Assembly (NCBI GenBank): GCA_030445875.1 | Contig: JASUSX010000074.1 | Coordinates: 1 to 8,910 of the forward strand | Length of the DNA stretch: 8,910 nucleotides | Direction of reading: 5' to 3' | DNA from: Clostridia bacterium | GTDB lineage: Bacteria; Bacillota; DSM-521; Neomoorellales; Neomoorellaceae | Made by a program: the position numbers and the translations under genes | Notes under the pieces: model-generated | Databases searched by the model: none | Seen by the model: only the letters and a program-made list of their open reading frames with translations | What the model was told of the DNA's origin: nothing | Part shown: piece after piece, positions 1 through 7,110 of the stretch | How the letters are laid out: every line of letters begins with the position of its first letter | How positions within the stretch are numbered: position 1 is the first letter of the stretch

Positions 1-161
1 AGTTCTTCATAATCCTCGTGTAAATCATGGAGGGCCTCGGCCATTTGCTCCATAACACTGACTATCTCTTTAAGGAGGCGGGTTTCCTTGCTTTCGGGGT
101 TTAAGTCCATACCATCAACAAGGCCTTTAAGGTAAGCCACCTTCTTACGTACATCTTCCAT
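1..161 (-). CDS. CD1247 N-terminal domain protein (partial, 3' end off the window)
   Basis: The first 53 codons of a minus-strand gene are visible; the rest lies beyond position 1. It starts at ATG 161..159, 8 bases after a good ribosome binding site (AAGGAG, 175..170). The peptide begins MEDVRKKVAYLKGLVDGMDL and continues as a charged, acidic helix with the pattern of the CD1247 N-terminal domain (R-x-AYL-x-GL-x-x-G-x-x-L, then a Lys/Glu-rich stretch and LL). Family members recalled from other Clostridia are small, acidic, helical proteins that often end in a zinc-ribbon-like segment; that part cannot be seen here. The function of the family is unknown. It follows efp by 58 bases in the same direction, so it is probably the next gene of the operon. 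Confidence 0.75.
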   Translation of the reverse strand, partial: MEDVRKKVAYLKGLVDGMDLNPESKETRLLKEIVSVMEQMAEALHDLHEDYEE

Positions 162-219
162 TCGTTACACTCCTTTCCCTTCCACCCTTTTATTATTGCC
201 GGAGCCGGCCGGCCTTAAA

Positions 220-777
220 CTAGGCCCGCTCGATATAGGCCCCGGTACGGGTGTCAATACGGAGGACATCGCCCACCTCAATGAAGAGGGGTACCTGGAT
301 TATGGCGCCGGTTTCCAGGACCGCATTTTTGGAACCGCCGGTGGCTGTGTCGCCTTTGATACCTGGTTCTGTTTCTATGACCTTCAACTCGACGAAATTG
401 GGTAACTCGATGCCAATGGTCTCCCCCTGGTAAAGAAGGATATAGATATTCATGTTGTCTTTAAGGTATTTGACCGCCTCATCCAGCTGATCTTTACGCA
501 GGGAGAGCTGTTCATAGGTTTCGGTATCCATGAAATAATAGTTTTCGCCGTCATTATACAGGTACTGCATCTCGCGCCTGTCGATGTGGGCCCGGTTGAC
601 CTTTTCCCCGGCCCGGAAGGTGCGCTCGACGACCGCCCCGGTGCGCCTGTTCTTGAGCTTGGTACGGACGAAGGCCGAGCCCTTGCCCGGTTTAACATGC
701 ATAAATTCAATGACCTGGTAGACTTCGCCGTCAACTTCAATGGTAAGACCAGTACGGAAATCGTTGCTGGAAATCAA
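220..777 (-). CDS. efp: Elongation factor P
   Basis: EF-P binds between the P and E sites of stalled ribosomes and speeds peptide bond formation at consecutive prolines. The 185 residues are the normal family length. An N-terminal KOW-like domain (about 1-64) is followed by two OB-fold domains (about 65-127 and 128-185). The loop [10 protein letters not shown] carries Lys32, which reaches the peptidyl transferase centre and is the residue modified in several bacteria, including K32 of Bacillus subtilis EF-P. The EF-P signature near the C-terminus (Lys150 to Gly169, with the VP pair at 162-163) is intact. The start codon is TTG (777..775), not ATG. It is supported by AGGAGG at 791..786 with 8-base spacing, and [10 protein letters not shown] is the usual N-terminus. 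The ribosome binding site overlaps the stop of the upstream peptidase gene, so translation may be coupled. No modification enzyme gene is visible in this window. Confidence 0.97.
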   Translation of the reverse strand: MISSNDFRTGLTIEVDGEVYQVIEFMHVKPGKGSAFVRTKLKNRRTGAVVERTFRAGEKVNRAHIDRREMQYLYNDGENYYFMDTETYEQLSLRKDQLDEAVKYLKDNMNIYILLYQGETIGIELPNFVELKVIETEPGIKGDTATGGSKNAVLETGAIIQVPLFIEVGDVLRIDTRTGAYIERA

Positions 778-789
778 GCAGGATACCTC

Positions 790-1875
790 CTATAGTTCTA
801 TAAAATCCCGGGGCGCGTGGGAGAGGACCCGGGCACCGTCCTCCAGGACGAGAACGACATCCTCGATGCGGATACCACCCCGTCCGGGAAGGTAAATTCC
901 CGGCTCTACGGTAACAACCATCCCCGGGGTGAGTTTAACCTCACTGCGGCTGGAAAGGGTGGGGCCTTCATGGATGGCCAGGCCCACGCCGTGACCCAAA
1001 CTATGACTGAAATAGGGCCCGTAACCGGCAGCAGCAATATGTTCCCTGGCTACGGCATCCACCTGGCGGCCTTCCATTCCGGATCGGAGGGCGGCAATCG
1101 CCCGGCCCTGGGCTTCCAGGACTACGTTATAAACCTGCCGCCATTCCGGTGCTACCGGCGCCAGAGCCACCGTGCGCGTGAGATCGGAGTGATAGCCGCC
1201 GTAGACAGCGCCGAAATCCATAACCACCAGATCGCCGGGTTGCAAAGGGTGCCTTGAAGCTACCCCGTGGGGCAGGGCCGCCCGGGGGCCAGCGGCAATG
1301 ATAGTGGTAAAAGACGGGCCGCTCGCGCCCTCTTTGCCCAGGAAATACTCCAGCTCCAGGGCTAAGTCTTTTTCCGTGATGCCGGGACGCAGGTGCCGCA
1401 ACAGGTGGCTAAAGCCGGCATCGGCCAGATCAATGGCTCGCTGTAAAAGCTCCAATTCGGCGTCATCTTTGACCTGCCGCAACCTCTCCACCAGCCCCCT
1501 GGAAGGCGCCAGCTCTACTGGCCGCAGCCAGTCCCGCGCCTGCTCCAGAAACTCGGTGTAGGTGGCGTAGGTGAGGTGCTCGGCTTCAAAGTGGAGCCTG
1601 GTGATACCGGCGGCTGCCAGGGTGGCTCCCAGTTGCTCCCAGGGGTTATTACCCAGGTCCACCACCTGAAAATCAGGGGCTTCCTGCCGGGCCTGCTCGG
1701 TAAAACGGCCATCGGTTAATAAGTAGCAGGCTGCCGGGGTAATAAGGAGCTGGCCGCTATCCCCGGTAAAGCCACTCAAATAGCGCCGGTTTTCCTCCTG
1801 ACGCACCCACAGGGCGGTGATCCCTTCGGCAGCCATTATTTGCCGCAGCCGGGTTAACCGCGATCTTGTCCTCAA
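790..1875 (-). CDS. yqhT: M24 family Xaa-Pro peptidase (YqhT-like aminopeptidase P/prolidase)
   Basis: This is a cytoplasmic two-metal peptidase that should cleave Xaa-Pro bonds, either from peptide N-termini or in dipeptides; the sequence does not settle which. The 361 residues comprise a creatinase-like N-terminal domain (about 1-125) and a pita-bread catalytic domain (about 135-361). All five metal ligands are present: Asp220 (MDFG), Asp231 (HSDLTRT), His295 (HSLGHGVG), Glu324 (TVEPGIY) and Glu338 (IRIEDVV). The substrate-side His203 is also present. The frame stays open upstream to 2052, but those residues overlap aroQ and do not resemble the family. The best start is TTG at 1875..1873, which overlaps the aroQ stop as TTGA and gives [18 protein letters not shown]. 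Its ribosome binding site is poor (GGTGGG about 11 bases away, or AGAAGG directly adjacent), so re-initiation after aroQ is likely. The order aroQ-yqhT-efp matches Bacillus subtilis. Confidence 0.93.
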   Translation of the reverse strand: MRTRSRLTRLRQIMAAEGITALWVRQEENRRYLSGFTGDSGQLLITPAACYLLTDGRFTEQARQEAPDFQVVDLGNNPWEQLGATLAAAGITRLHFEAEHLTYATYTEFLEQARDWLRPVELAPSRGLVERLRQVKDDAELELLQRAIDLADAGFSHLLRHLRPGITEKDLALELEYFLGKEGASGPSFTTIIAAGPRAALPHGVASRHPLQPGDLVVMDFGAVYGGYHSDLTRTVALAPVAPEWRQVYNVVLEAQGRAIAALRSGMEGRQVDAVAREHIAAAGYGPYFSHSLGHGVGLAIHEGPTLSSRSEVKLTPGMVVTVEPGIYLPGRGGIRIEDVVLVLEDGARVLSHAPRDFIEL

Positions 1876-2327
1876 CCTTCTAAATTCCCACCCATCATCC
1901 GGGCCAGGCTGATGGCGGCCTCCAGGCCCAGGTGGTAACTTAAAGGGCCAAAACCGCTGATCTGGCCTGCTACCACGGCGGCTGTTACCGTGTGGTGGCG
2001 AAACTCCTCGCGACGATAAATATTGGAGAGATGGACTTCGACTGCCGGGCAATCTAGGGCTGCCAGGGCATCCCGCAGGGCAATGCTATAATGACCCAGG
2101 GCGCCGGGATTTATGACCACGGCGTCTACCTGTCCCCGGGCCCCCTGCAGACAATCGAGGAGGGCGCCTTCATGGTTGGACTGAAAGAACTCTATCTCCA
2201 CCCCGGACTGCGCCGCCTGCTGCCTCAAGCCGGCTTCGATATCCGCCAGGGTGGTACGGCCGTAGATCTCCGGCTCCCTGGTGCCCAGGAGGTTCAAATT
2301 GGGACCGCTAATTACTAAAATCTTCAT
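1872..2327 (-). CDS. aroQ: Type II 3-dehydroquinate dehydratase
   Basis: This enzyme converts 3-dehydroquinate to 3-dehydroshikimate, the third step of the shikimate pathway to aromatic amino acids. The 151 residues are the normal size for the type II dodecameric family. The N-terminal motif [19 protein letters not shown] contains Asn10 and Arg17. Catalytic Tyr22 lies in EIYG. Further hallmarks are [11 protein letters not shown] (47-58), [10 protein letters not shown] with Asn73 and His79, and [13 protein letters not shown] with His99, Ser101 and Arg110. The usual Tyr-Thr before the His is Leu-Gly here (GALGHYS). The ATG at 2327 fits the family N-terminus but has no clear ribosome binding site. 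The frame can extend to a TTG at 2384 that overlaps the tldE stop, adding 19 unconserved residues. A 6-codon ORF ends in an ATGA overlap with this start. Confidence 0.95.
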   Translation of the reverse strand: MKILVISGPNLNLLGTREPEIYGRTTLADIEAGLRQQAAQSGVEIEFFQSNHEGALLDCLQGARGQVDAVVINPGALGHYSIALRDALAALDCPAVEVHLSNIYRREEFRHHTVTAAVVAGQISGFGPLSYHLGLEAAISLARMMGGNLEG

Positions 2328-2344
2328 GCCTGGTATTTTACCAT
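2324..2344 (-). other. Possible 6-codon upstream ORF overlapping the aroQ start
   Basis: An ATG at 2344..2342 opens a frame encoding MVKYQA. Its TGA stop (2326..2324) shares bases with the aroQ ATG in an ATGA overlap. A weak purine-rich stretch (AAAAGAGA) precedes it. aroQ itself has no evident ribosome binding site, so re-initiation after this mini-ORF could be how aroQ is translated. The segment also contains a short inverted repeat (GGTAAAATACC, 2342..2332). This is only suggestive; such a short frame can occur by chance. Confidence 0.2.
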
Positions 2345-2380
2345 AATATTTCTCTTTTGGGTAGAGCCTGTTTCCCTTCG

Positions 2381-3733
2381 TCAACCGCTGATGGTCATAC
2401 TGGCGATGCGAACTGTAGGGGCGCCGGTGGCGCCGAAAAAGGTCAGGTCGCTGCCCACGGCATCAATAGACCCCAGGAGGTTTATGATATTGCCAGCAAT
2501 GGCTACCCCCCGGACGGGATTGGTCAGTTCGCCTTTCTCGATCCAGAGGCCGCTGGCACCTACAGAGAAATCCCCGGAAATAGGGTTGGCCGTATGCATA
2601 CCCATGACCTCGGTGACGTACAACCCTTTGGGGATCTCCTTGATAATCTCCTCCGGGGTATGGGGGCCGGCGGCAATATAGAAGTTGGTCGTCCCTACCT
2701 CCGGCGTGGTCTTGAAGGAACCCCGGGCACCGTTACCGGTGGATTTGACTCCATCCCGGGCGGCGGTATAGGTATTATGGAGGTAGCATTTCAGGATTCC
2801 CTTTTCTACCAGGGTGGTGTGTTCCGTAGGTACCCCTTCGCCGTCAAAGGGGCTGGAGGCGATACCATCCGGCCGACGCCCGTCATCGATAATATTTACC
2901 ACCGGCGCTGCCACCTGCTGGCCCACCCGGCCCCGGAAGAGGGATTTACCCTTCTGGACAGCGTCGGCCGCCAGGGCCGGGGCAATAACCCCTAGGAAAT
3001 TGGTGGCCACATAGGGGTCAAGCACCACGGCTGCCCGCTGGGTGTTAACCCGCCTGGCCCCCAGCATACGCACGGCCCTGGCTGCTCCTTCCCGGCCGAT
3101 TTTAACGGGATCGATATTTTTATATTGCAAACCGTAGGCCAGACCAAAACCAGTCTGGCTCTCTTCGTTCTCCACTGCCACCATGAAGGTGCTGGCCCCG
3201 CAATAGGCGGCATGGTAAGCGGCCGTTATCCCCTGGGAGTTGGCCAGGGCCACTAGGTAGCGAGAATCGTTGTAGGAACAGCTCTCCGTTATCTTCACCC
3301 GCGGGTCGTAGCCCCTGGCCTGGCGTTCGATCTCGCGCACCAGTTCGATCTTTTGACCTACCGGGGTATCAATAATGCCGGGGTCAAAGAGGTCCAGGCT
3401 GGGGTAGCCGGGGTAACGCGCCGGCAGGCAGTTGTGGGCATCGGGGGTAGCCATCCGGGCGTTGGCCAGGGCCTGCTCTACGCAGAGATCCAGGGCCGCG
3501 GGACTAAAATCGGTGGTAAAGGCAAAACCGACCCGCTGGTCGCGGATAACCCTTAACCCCAGGCCCTGATCCCGGGCCGTGGTCAGGGCCTCCACCTCCT
3601 GGTTGCGGACCTCAATACTCAGGGTCTCACCAGCATTGAGGTAGGCCTCCACCAGGGCCCCGGCCCGCGCCGCCTTTTCCACCACCCGGGCAGCCACATC
3701 CAGGTACTTTTTTTCTAAAGCCTGGTAATCCAT
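2381..3733 (-). CDS. tldE: TldE/PmbA-type metalloprotease partner subunit
   Basis: TldE is the non-catalytic partner of TldD. In Escherichia coli the TldD/TldE heterodimer removes the leader of microcin B17 and degrades flexible peptides such as CcdA. The 450-residue protein has the usual two-domain layout: an N-terminal domain (about 1-190) with [21 protein letters not shown] and [16 protein letters not shown], and a C-terminal domain with [12 protein letters not shown] and [17 protein letters not shown]. No HExxxH motif exists; the corresponding position reads [19 protein letters not shown], as expected for TldE rather than TldD. The ATG at 3733..3731 overlaps the last base of the tldD stop (TAATG) and has AGGAGG at 3749..3744 with 10-base spacing, so the two subunits are likely made in equal amounts. 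No substrate peptide gene is obvious nearby. Confidence 0.93.
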   Translation of the reverse strand: MDYQALEKKYLDVAARVVEKAARAGALVEAYLNAGETLSIEVRNQEVEALTTARDQGLGLRVIRDQRVGFAFTTDFSPAALDLCVEQALANARMATPDAHNCLPARYPGYPSLDLFDPGIIDTPVGQKIELVREIERQARGYDPRVKITESCSYNDSRYLVALANSQGITAAYHAAYCGASTFMVAVENEESQTGFGLAYGLQYKNIDPVKIGREGAARAVRMLGARRVNTQRAAVVLDPYVATNFLGVIAPALAADAVQKGKSLFRGRVGQQVAAPVVNIIDDGRRPDGIASSPFDGEGVPTEHTTLVEKGILKCYLHNTYTAARDGVKSTGNGARGSFKTTPEVGTTNFYIAAGPHTPEEIIKEIPKGLYVTEVMGMHTANPISGDFSVGASGLWIEKGELTNPVRGVAIAGNIINLLGSIDAVGSDLTFFGATGAPTVRIASMTISG

Positions 3734-5136
3734 TAATCCTTTGCCTCCTCATCCAGGATACCGCCTACGACCATCTCCGGGATGCGTATAGTAGGCTGGG
3801 CATCGCCCACCGGGACGCCCTGGCCGTCTTTGCCGCAAATCCCCAGGCTAAAGCCCAGGTCGCTGCCTACCCGGTCGATGATCTTCAGCACCTCGGGCCC
3901 ATTGCCGGTCAGAGTGGCACCCCGGACAGCCGGTCCCACTTTGCCATCCTGGATGAGGTACCCTTCGGCCACGTCAAAGACAAAATCGCCGTTGGTGGTG
4001 TTGACCTGGCCGCCTCCCATGCGCTTGACCAGGAGGCCCTGTTTGGTTTCCCGCAAAATAGCAGCCGGGTCGTCCTGGCCGGGGGCAATAAAGGTATTGG
4101 TCATGCGGGGGATGGGCCGGTCCTGGTAGGATTCCCGGCGGCCGTTGCCGGTGGAACGGCGGCCTTCTTTGCGGGCCGTCAGATAATCATACATGTATTC
4201 CTTCAGCACACCCTTTTCGATCAGGACGGTTTTCTCTCCCGGTATGCCTTCATCATCAAAGCGGTAGGAACCATACTTGCCGGGGATGGTGGCATCGTCG
4301 ATGACGGTGATGAGCTCGGAGGCTACCTGCTGTCCTTTCTTACCCGCGTAAACGGAAAGCTGTTTCTGGACCAGGTCGGCCTCCAGGCCATGACCGCAGG
4401 CCTCGTGGATCATGGTGCCGCCAGCCTCACCTGCCATGACCACCGGCATCTTGCCCGCCGGGGCCGGCCTGGCCTCTAGCATCCTCACCGCGCGTTGGGC
4501 GGCCAGGCGGGCCTGCTCTTCCGGGTTAACGCTCTCAAAAAGCTCCCAGCCCTGGTGGCCGCCGACAGATTCATAGCCCGTCTGGATGGCCTGGCCATCG
4601 GTGGCTACGGCATTGACAACAAACCGGCAACGCACCCGCTGGTCTTCCACCAGGACCCCCGCGCTGTTGGCAATGGTTACCTCTTGGATAACGTCGCCGT
4701 AGCCTACGGTTACCTGGGTAATACGCTGATCGACGGCCCGGGCGGCTTCATTGGCCCTCTGGACCAGGGCTACCTTTTCGTCTACCGGCACCTGGTCAGG
4801 ACTCTTTTTTATCGTAAACTCTACCTGCGCCCGCGGCCGCTGGAAGGTGATCTCCACCGGCCCGGGCTGGCCCGGCAGGGCTTTACCCACCAGGTTCGCT
4901 GTCTGGATGAGGCTCTCGCGGTTCAGGTCGTTGCTGTAGCCGTAGGCTGTATTTTCACCCTTAATGACCCGGATGCCGGCCCCCTGTTCCAGGCCGGAGG
5001 TGACCCGTTCAATCTTATTCTCCTCGCAGCTTATGATGGTCGTACGGCGCCGCTCCAGGAAGATCTCGGCAAAATCGCCGCCCTGGGCTAAGGCCGCCGC
5101 CAGGATGGCTTTGAGATCGGCTTCTGGTAAAAGCAT
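3733..5136 (-). CDS. tldD: TldD zinc metalloprotease
   Basis: TldD is the catalytic subunit of the TldD/TldE peptidase (family U62), a cytoplasmic enzyme that threads unfolded peptides into a closed chamber. The 467-residue length is normal. The zinc motif is intact: His244-Glu245 and His249 in MIHEACGHGLEADL. The third metal ligand of the family, a C-terminal cysteine, matches Cys434 in LGICGKDGQG. Other hallmarks are ISCEENKIERVTSG near residue 40, STGNGRRESYQDRPIPRMTNT, and NGDFVFDVAEGYLI. ATG 5136..5134 is supported by AAGGGGTGG at 5149..5141. It is the first gene after the pilus block and is preceded by a sigma-H-like promoter. Its stop overlaps the tldE start by one base. Confidence 0.96.
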   Translation of the reverse strand: MLLPEADLKAILAAALAQGGDFAEIFLERRRTTIISCEENKIERVTSGLEQGAGIRVIKGENTAYGYSNDLNRESLIQTANLVGKALPGQPGPVEITFQRPRAQVEFTIKKSPDQVPVDEKVALVQRANEAARAVDQRITQVTVGYGDVIQEVTIANSAGVLVEDQRVRCRFVVNAVATDGQAIQTGYESVGGHQGWELFESVNPEEQARLAAQRAVRMLEARPAPAGKMPVVMAGEAGGTMIHEACGHGLEADLVQKQLSVYAGKKGQQVASELITVIDDATIPGKYGSYRFDDEGIPGEKTVLIEKGVLKEYMYDYLTARKEGRRSTGNGRRESYQDRPIPRMTNTFIAPGQDDPAAILRETKQGLLVKRMGGGQVNTTNGDFVFDVAEGYLIQDGKVGPAVRGATLTGNGPEVLKIIDRVGSDLGFSLGICGKDGQGVPVGDAQPTIRIPEMVVGGILDEEAKD

Positions 5137-5165
5137 TAATCCACCCCTTCTTTCAACTTCTTCCT

Positions 5166-5198
5166 AGTATAATTCAAGGGGCGGGAAAATATTCCTGC
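5166..5198 (-). promoter_or_regulatory. Candidate sigma-H-type promoter upstream of tldD
   Basis: On the minus strand GCAGGAATA (5198..5190) fits the Bacillus sigma-H -35 consensus RNAGGAWWW at all positions. After an 11-base spacer, CTTGAATTA (5178..5170) fits the -10 consensus RNNGAATWW except for the first base. Spacing of 11-12 is typical. Transcription would begin near 5163, leaving a leader of about 27 bases with the tldD ribosome binding site inside it. A sigma-A-like -10 (TATACT, 5171..5166) overlaps, but no -35 element lies at 16-18 bases. Consensus values are from memory and the match is by eye. Confidence 0.4.
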
Positions 5199-6493
5199 TA
5201 GGGATCAGGGGAAAAATGGAGGTCAGCCAGAATAACCAGTAATTGATCACCCTCGCCGGTGGCGTCTTCCTGCCATTCCAGGCTGAAGGTGAGCTGCTGG
5301 ACCCGGGCCAGGGGTAGCTCCAGATAAGGGGGGTAATGCCCGGCCAGCAGGGGGCCCTGGTAAAGCTGTCGCTCGTCAGCCAGGATGGTTAAAACGGCCT
5401 TCCCCCGGCTACTGGCAAAGCTGTCATCAATGCCAGCATAGCCCTGCAGCCGCGTATAACGGCCGCCAAGGTCAACCCGCAACTCGGACCTGGCCTGTTC
5501 TTTACTCAGGTTCACCCCAACGCTATGTTCATAGGGCGCGCCGGCTAGGGCGGCCGGGCGGTCCAGGAGGAAAAAGGGGCCGGCGTTACGCAGCACCCGC
5601 AGTTCCCCCAGCCAGGTAGCCCGGTCGGCCGGGGGATCCTTATAGGCCGGTCCCGCTACCAGCCGCCCTGCTACCAGGCGGGGGAGGGTATAAGCAGGCG
5701 GAGGACCGGTTGTTACCGGGGTAGCGGGCACCTGGGGGGCCGGGTCCGGAGGTCTGGTCCTGCCCGCCGGCCCGGCCGTGGAAGTAGCGGCAGGAGGGGC
5801 ATCTGATGTCATGCCCCCTGGGACCGCGGCAGGGTTAACTACTGGTTTCTCCCCGGCCCCAGGTGGGTTAACTACCCCCGCCGGTGGGTTGAAGTCATCA
5901 GCCCGGCCGGTGGGCACAAGGGCTACGGCCGCCGGCGCCGCAACCCGGTCCCCAAGATTGTATAGATCGATGACAAAGCTGGCCTCAACCAGGGTGGAGC
6001 TGCCCGGGCGGGAGGCAATCTTTAAGTTATGGATGATAGTAAGGGCCGGGAGGGACTCCAACCGGGCCAGGTAGTCCCTGACCGCCGGATAGGGTCCGCT
6101 GACGCTAACTGCATAGGGATAGACTGAAAATGGTTCCCGCTTTTCCACCGGCCGCGGCTGGAAGGACAGGATCTGGAGGGATTTATCCTCGGGCTGGGCC
6201 GCTGCCAGGAAAGCAGCCGTGCCCCGCAGGGTAAACCCCAGGCGAAGCCGGGTGGCCTCCCACTCACCCTCTGCCTGTCCTGCCTGCCGGGCAAGTTCTG
6301 GGGCCAGGGTAGTGGCCTGCCGGGCGGCAATCAGGCGCTCTTGGCTCACCTGTAGCTGGTTCTTTAGCTGGCGGTAAGCAGCCAATTGTTGCCCCCAGAC
6401 GATCTTATAAGCATAGAAAACGCTCACCAGCGCAGCCAGTAAGGCCAGCAGTACTTTTTCCCGGCGGCTGAACTGGTAGGACCAGAGTTTCAT
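5198..6493 (-). CDS. pilO: PilO-like type IV pilus protein fused to an NPCBM-like domain
   Basis: PilO pairs with PilN through coiled coils and ferredoxin-like folds, forming the inner-membrane alignment complex of type IV pili. Residues 1-12 are cytoplasmic, 13-33 form one transmembrane helix, 36-85 a coiled coil, and 90-180 the PilO ferredoxin-like domain (FSVYPYAVSVSGPYPAVRDYLARLESLP). A Pro/Ala/Gly-rich linker follows (about 183-284). The C-terminal part (about 285-428) resembles the NPCBM carbohydrate-binding family: YEHSVGVNL, then SELRVDLGGRYTRLQGYAGIDD, a small-residue turn, AVLTILADERQLYQGPLLAG, and a final LLVILADLHFS strand. Usual PilO proteins are about 200 residues, so this one is twice as long. 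The start ATG (6493..6491) overlaps the pilN stop as ATGA. The PilO call rests on position and topology as well as sequence; the NPCBM call rests on recalled motif pattern. Confidence 0.82.
   Translation of the reverse strand: MKLWSYQFSRREKVLLALLAALVSVFYAYKIVWGQQLAAYRQLKNQLQVSQERLIAARQATTLAPELARQAGQAEGEWEATRLRLGFTLRGTAAFLAAAQPEDKSLQILSFQPRPVEKREPFSVYPYAVSVSGPYPAVRDYLARLESLPALTIIHNLKIASRPGSSTLVEASFVIDLYNLGDRVAAPAAVALVPTGRADDFNPPAGVVNPPGAGEKPVVNPAAVPGGMTSDAPPAATSTAGPAGRTRPPDPAPQVPATPVTTGPPPAYTLPRLVAGRLVAGPAYKDPPADRATWLGELRVLRNAGPFFLLDRPAALAGAPYEHSVGVNLSKEQARSELRVDLGGRYTRLQGYAGIDDSFASSRGKAVLTILADERQLYQGPLLAGHYPPYLELPLARVQQLTFSLEWQEDATGEGDQLLVILADLHFSPDP
5832..5875. repeat. Short direct repeat in the PilO linker
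   Basis: The 11-base unit gggttaactac occurs at 5832-5842 and 5865-5875, exactly 33 bases (11 codons) apart. In the protein this gives two VVNP units in the Pro-rich linker, with a third weaker NPP copy just upstream in reading order. It probably reflects local duplication during growth of a disordered linker and shows no sign of being a mobile or regulatory element. Confidence 0.5.
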
Positions 6494-7110
6494 TTGCCGT
6501 TGCCTTCCCTGTTTGATTGGTCCTGGGCATTGCCAGCTCCGGCCGTTTCCCCCGGGGCCGGGTTAGCTGGAGGGGATGTTCTCCCGGGGCTACCCTGCCA
6601 GAGGGCCTGGATGGTAAAGGTAAGGGTATTCCCGTTCCCTTTAACCTCCTGGAGGTTGACAGCTTGCCAGGTTTTACTCCCCTGCAGGTTATTCAGAAAG
6701 GCGCCGATAGCCTGCAGGGAGGTGCTCCCCCCGGCCAGGTGTATTTCCCCTTTGGCACTGTCTTCCTCCAGGCGGGTCAGCCATACCTCCGGGGGCAGGG
6801 CGGCGTTAATGGTCGCCAGGACCTCCTGCCAGCGCCGCCTGGCGGCTAGCAGCCGCTGCAATTCCTTGCTCTTTGCCTGCCATTCAGTGATGGCCTGGCG
6901 GTCCGCCAGGGCCTGCTGGGCCCGGGGCTCATAGAGGGCCAGCTCCCCTTCTACCTGCGCCAGGCGCTTGGACGTCAGGCCCATTTGCACCAGGAAGGCA
7001 ACATAGAGGCCTAAAAGTACTGCCCCTCCAATAAAGACCAGTAAGGTACCCCTGGGCAACGACCGCCGCCGTAGATACTCGGGAGGAAGGAGATTGATAC
7101 TAGCGTTCAT
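6490..7110 (-). CDS. pilN: PilN-like type IV pilus assembly protein
   Basis: PilN is the bitopic membrane protein whose short cytoplasmic N-terminus docks into PilM and whose external part pairs with PilO. The 206 residues begin MNASINLLPPEYLRRR, containing the INLLP motif (5-9) that binds the PilM cleft. A transmembrane helix spans about 22-44, a coiled coil about 46-95, and a ferredoxin-like domain about 97-172 (LPPEVWLTRLEEDSAKGEIHL, then VNLQEVKGNGNTLTFTIQAL). Residues 173-206 form a Pro/Gly/Asn-rich tail that looks disordered. The start ATG (7110..7108) overlaps the pilM stop and the stop overlaps the pilO start, both as ATGA, indicating coupled translation of the M-N-O set. Family members are typically about 180-200 residues. 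Confidence 0.93.
   Translation of the reverse strand: MNASINLLPPEYLRRRSLPRGTLLVFIGGAVLLGLYVAFLVQMGLTSKRLAQVEGELALYEPRAQQALADRQAITEWQAKSKELQRLLAARRRWQEVLATINAALPPEVWLTRLEEDSAKGEIHLAGGSTSLQAIGAFLNNLQGSKTWQAVNLQEVKGNGNTLTFTIQALWQGSPGRTSPPANPAPGETAGAGNAQDQSNREGNGK

Noticed and set aside
199..219. GC-rich inverted repeat (GCCGG...CCGGC) after efp, considered as a terminator
   Set aside because: The stem is only about 5 base pairs and is followed by an A-rich, not T-rich, stretch in the direction of transcription; the next gene follows closely with its own good ribosome binding site.
817..1257. A 146-codon plus-strand reading frame antisense to the M24 peptidase
   Set aside because: It overlaps the conserved catalytic domain on the minus strand and its translation shows no family resemblance.
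1876..2052. N-terminal extension of the Xaa-Pro peptidase
   Set aside because: The extra 59 codons overlap aroQ in another frame and encode Arg/Gly/Pro-rich sequence unlike M24 proteins; the TTG at 1875 gives the expected length.
2357..2995. A 212-codon plus-strand reading frame antisense to tldE
   Set aside because: It lies within a clearly conserved gene on the other strand, its product is Gly/Pro-rich with no recognisable motif, and GC-rich genes often produce such shadow frames.
4495..5091. A 198-codon plus-strand reading frame antisense to tldD
   Set aside because: Same reasoning: it is fully inside tldD, has no recognised domain, and its start has no convincing ribosome binding site.
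5161..5204. Inverted repeat ttcctag / ctaggga flanking the pilO-tldD gap, considered as a terminator or operator
   Set aside because: The arms are 7 bases with one imperfect pair and about 30 bases apart, with no T-tract; this could easily occur by chance.
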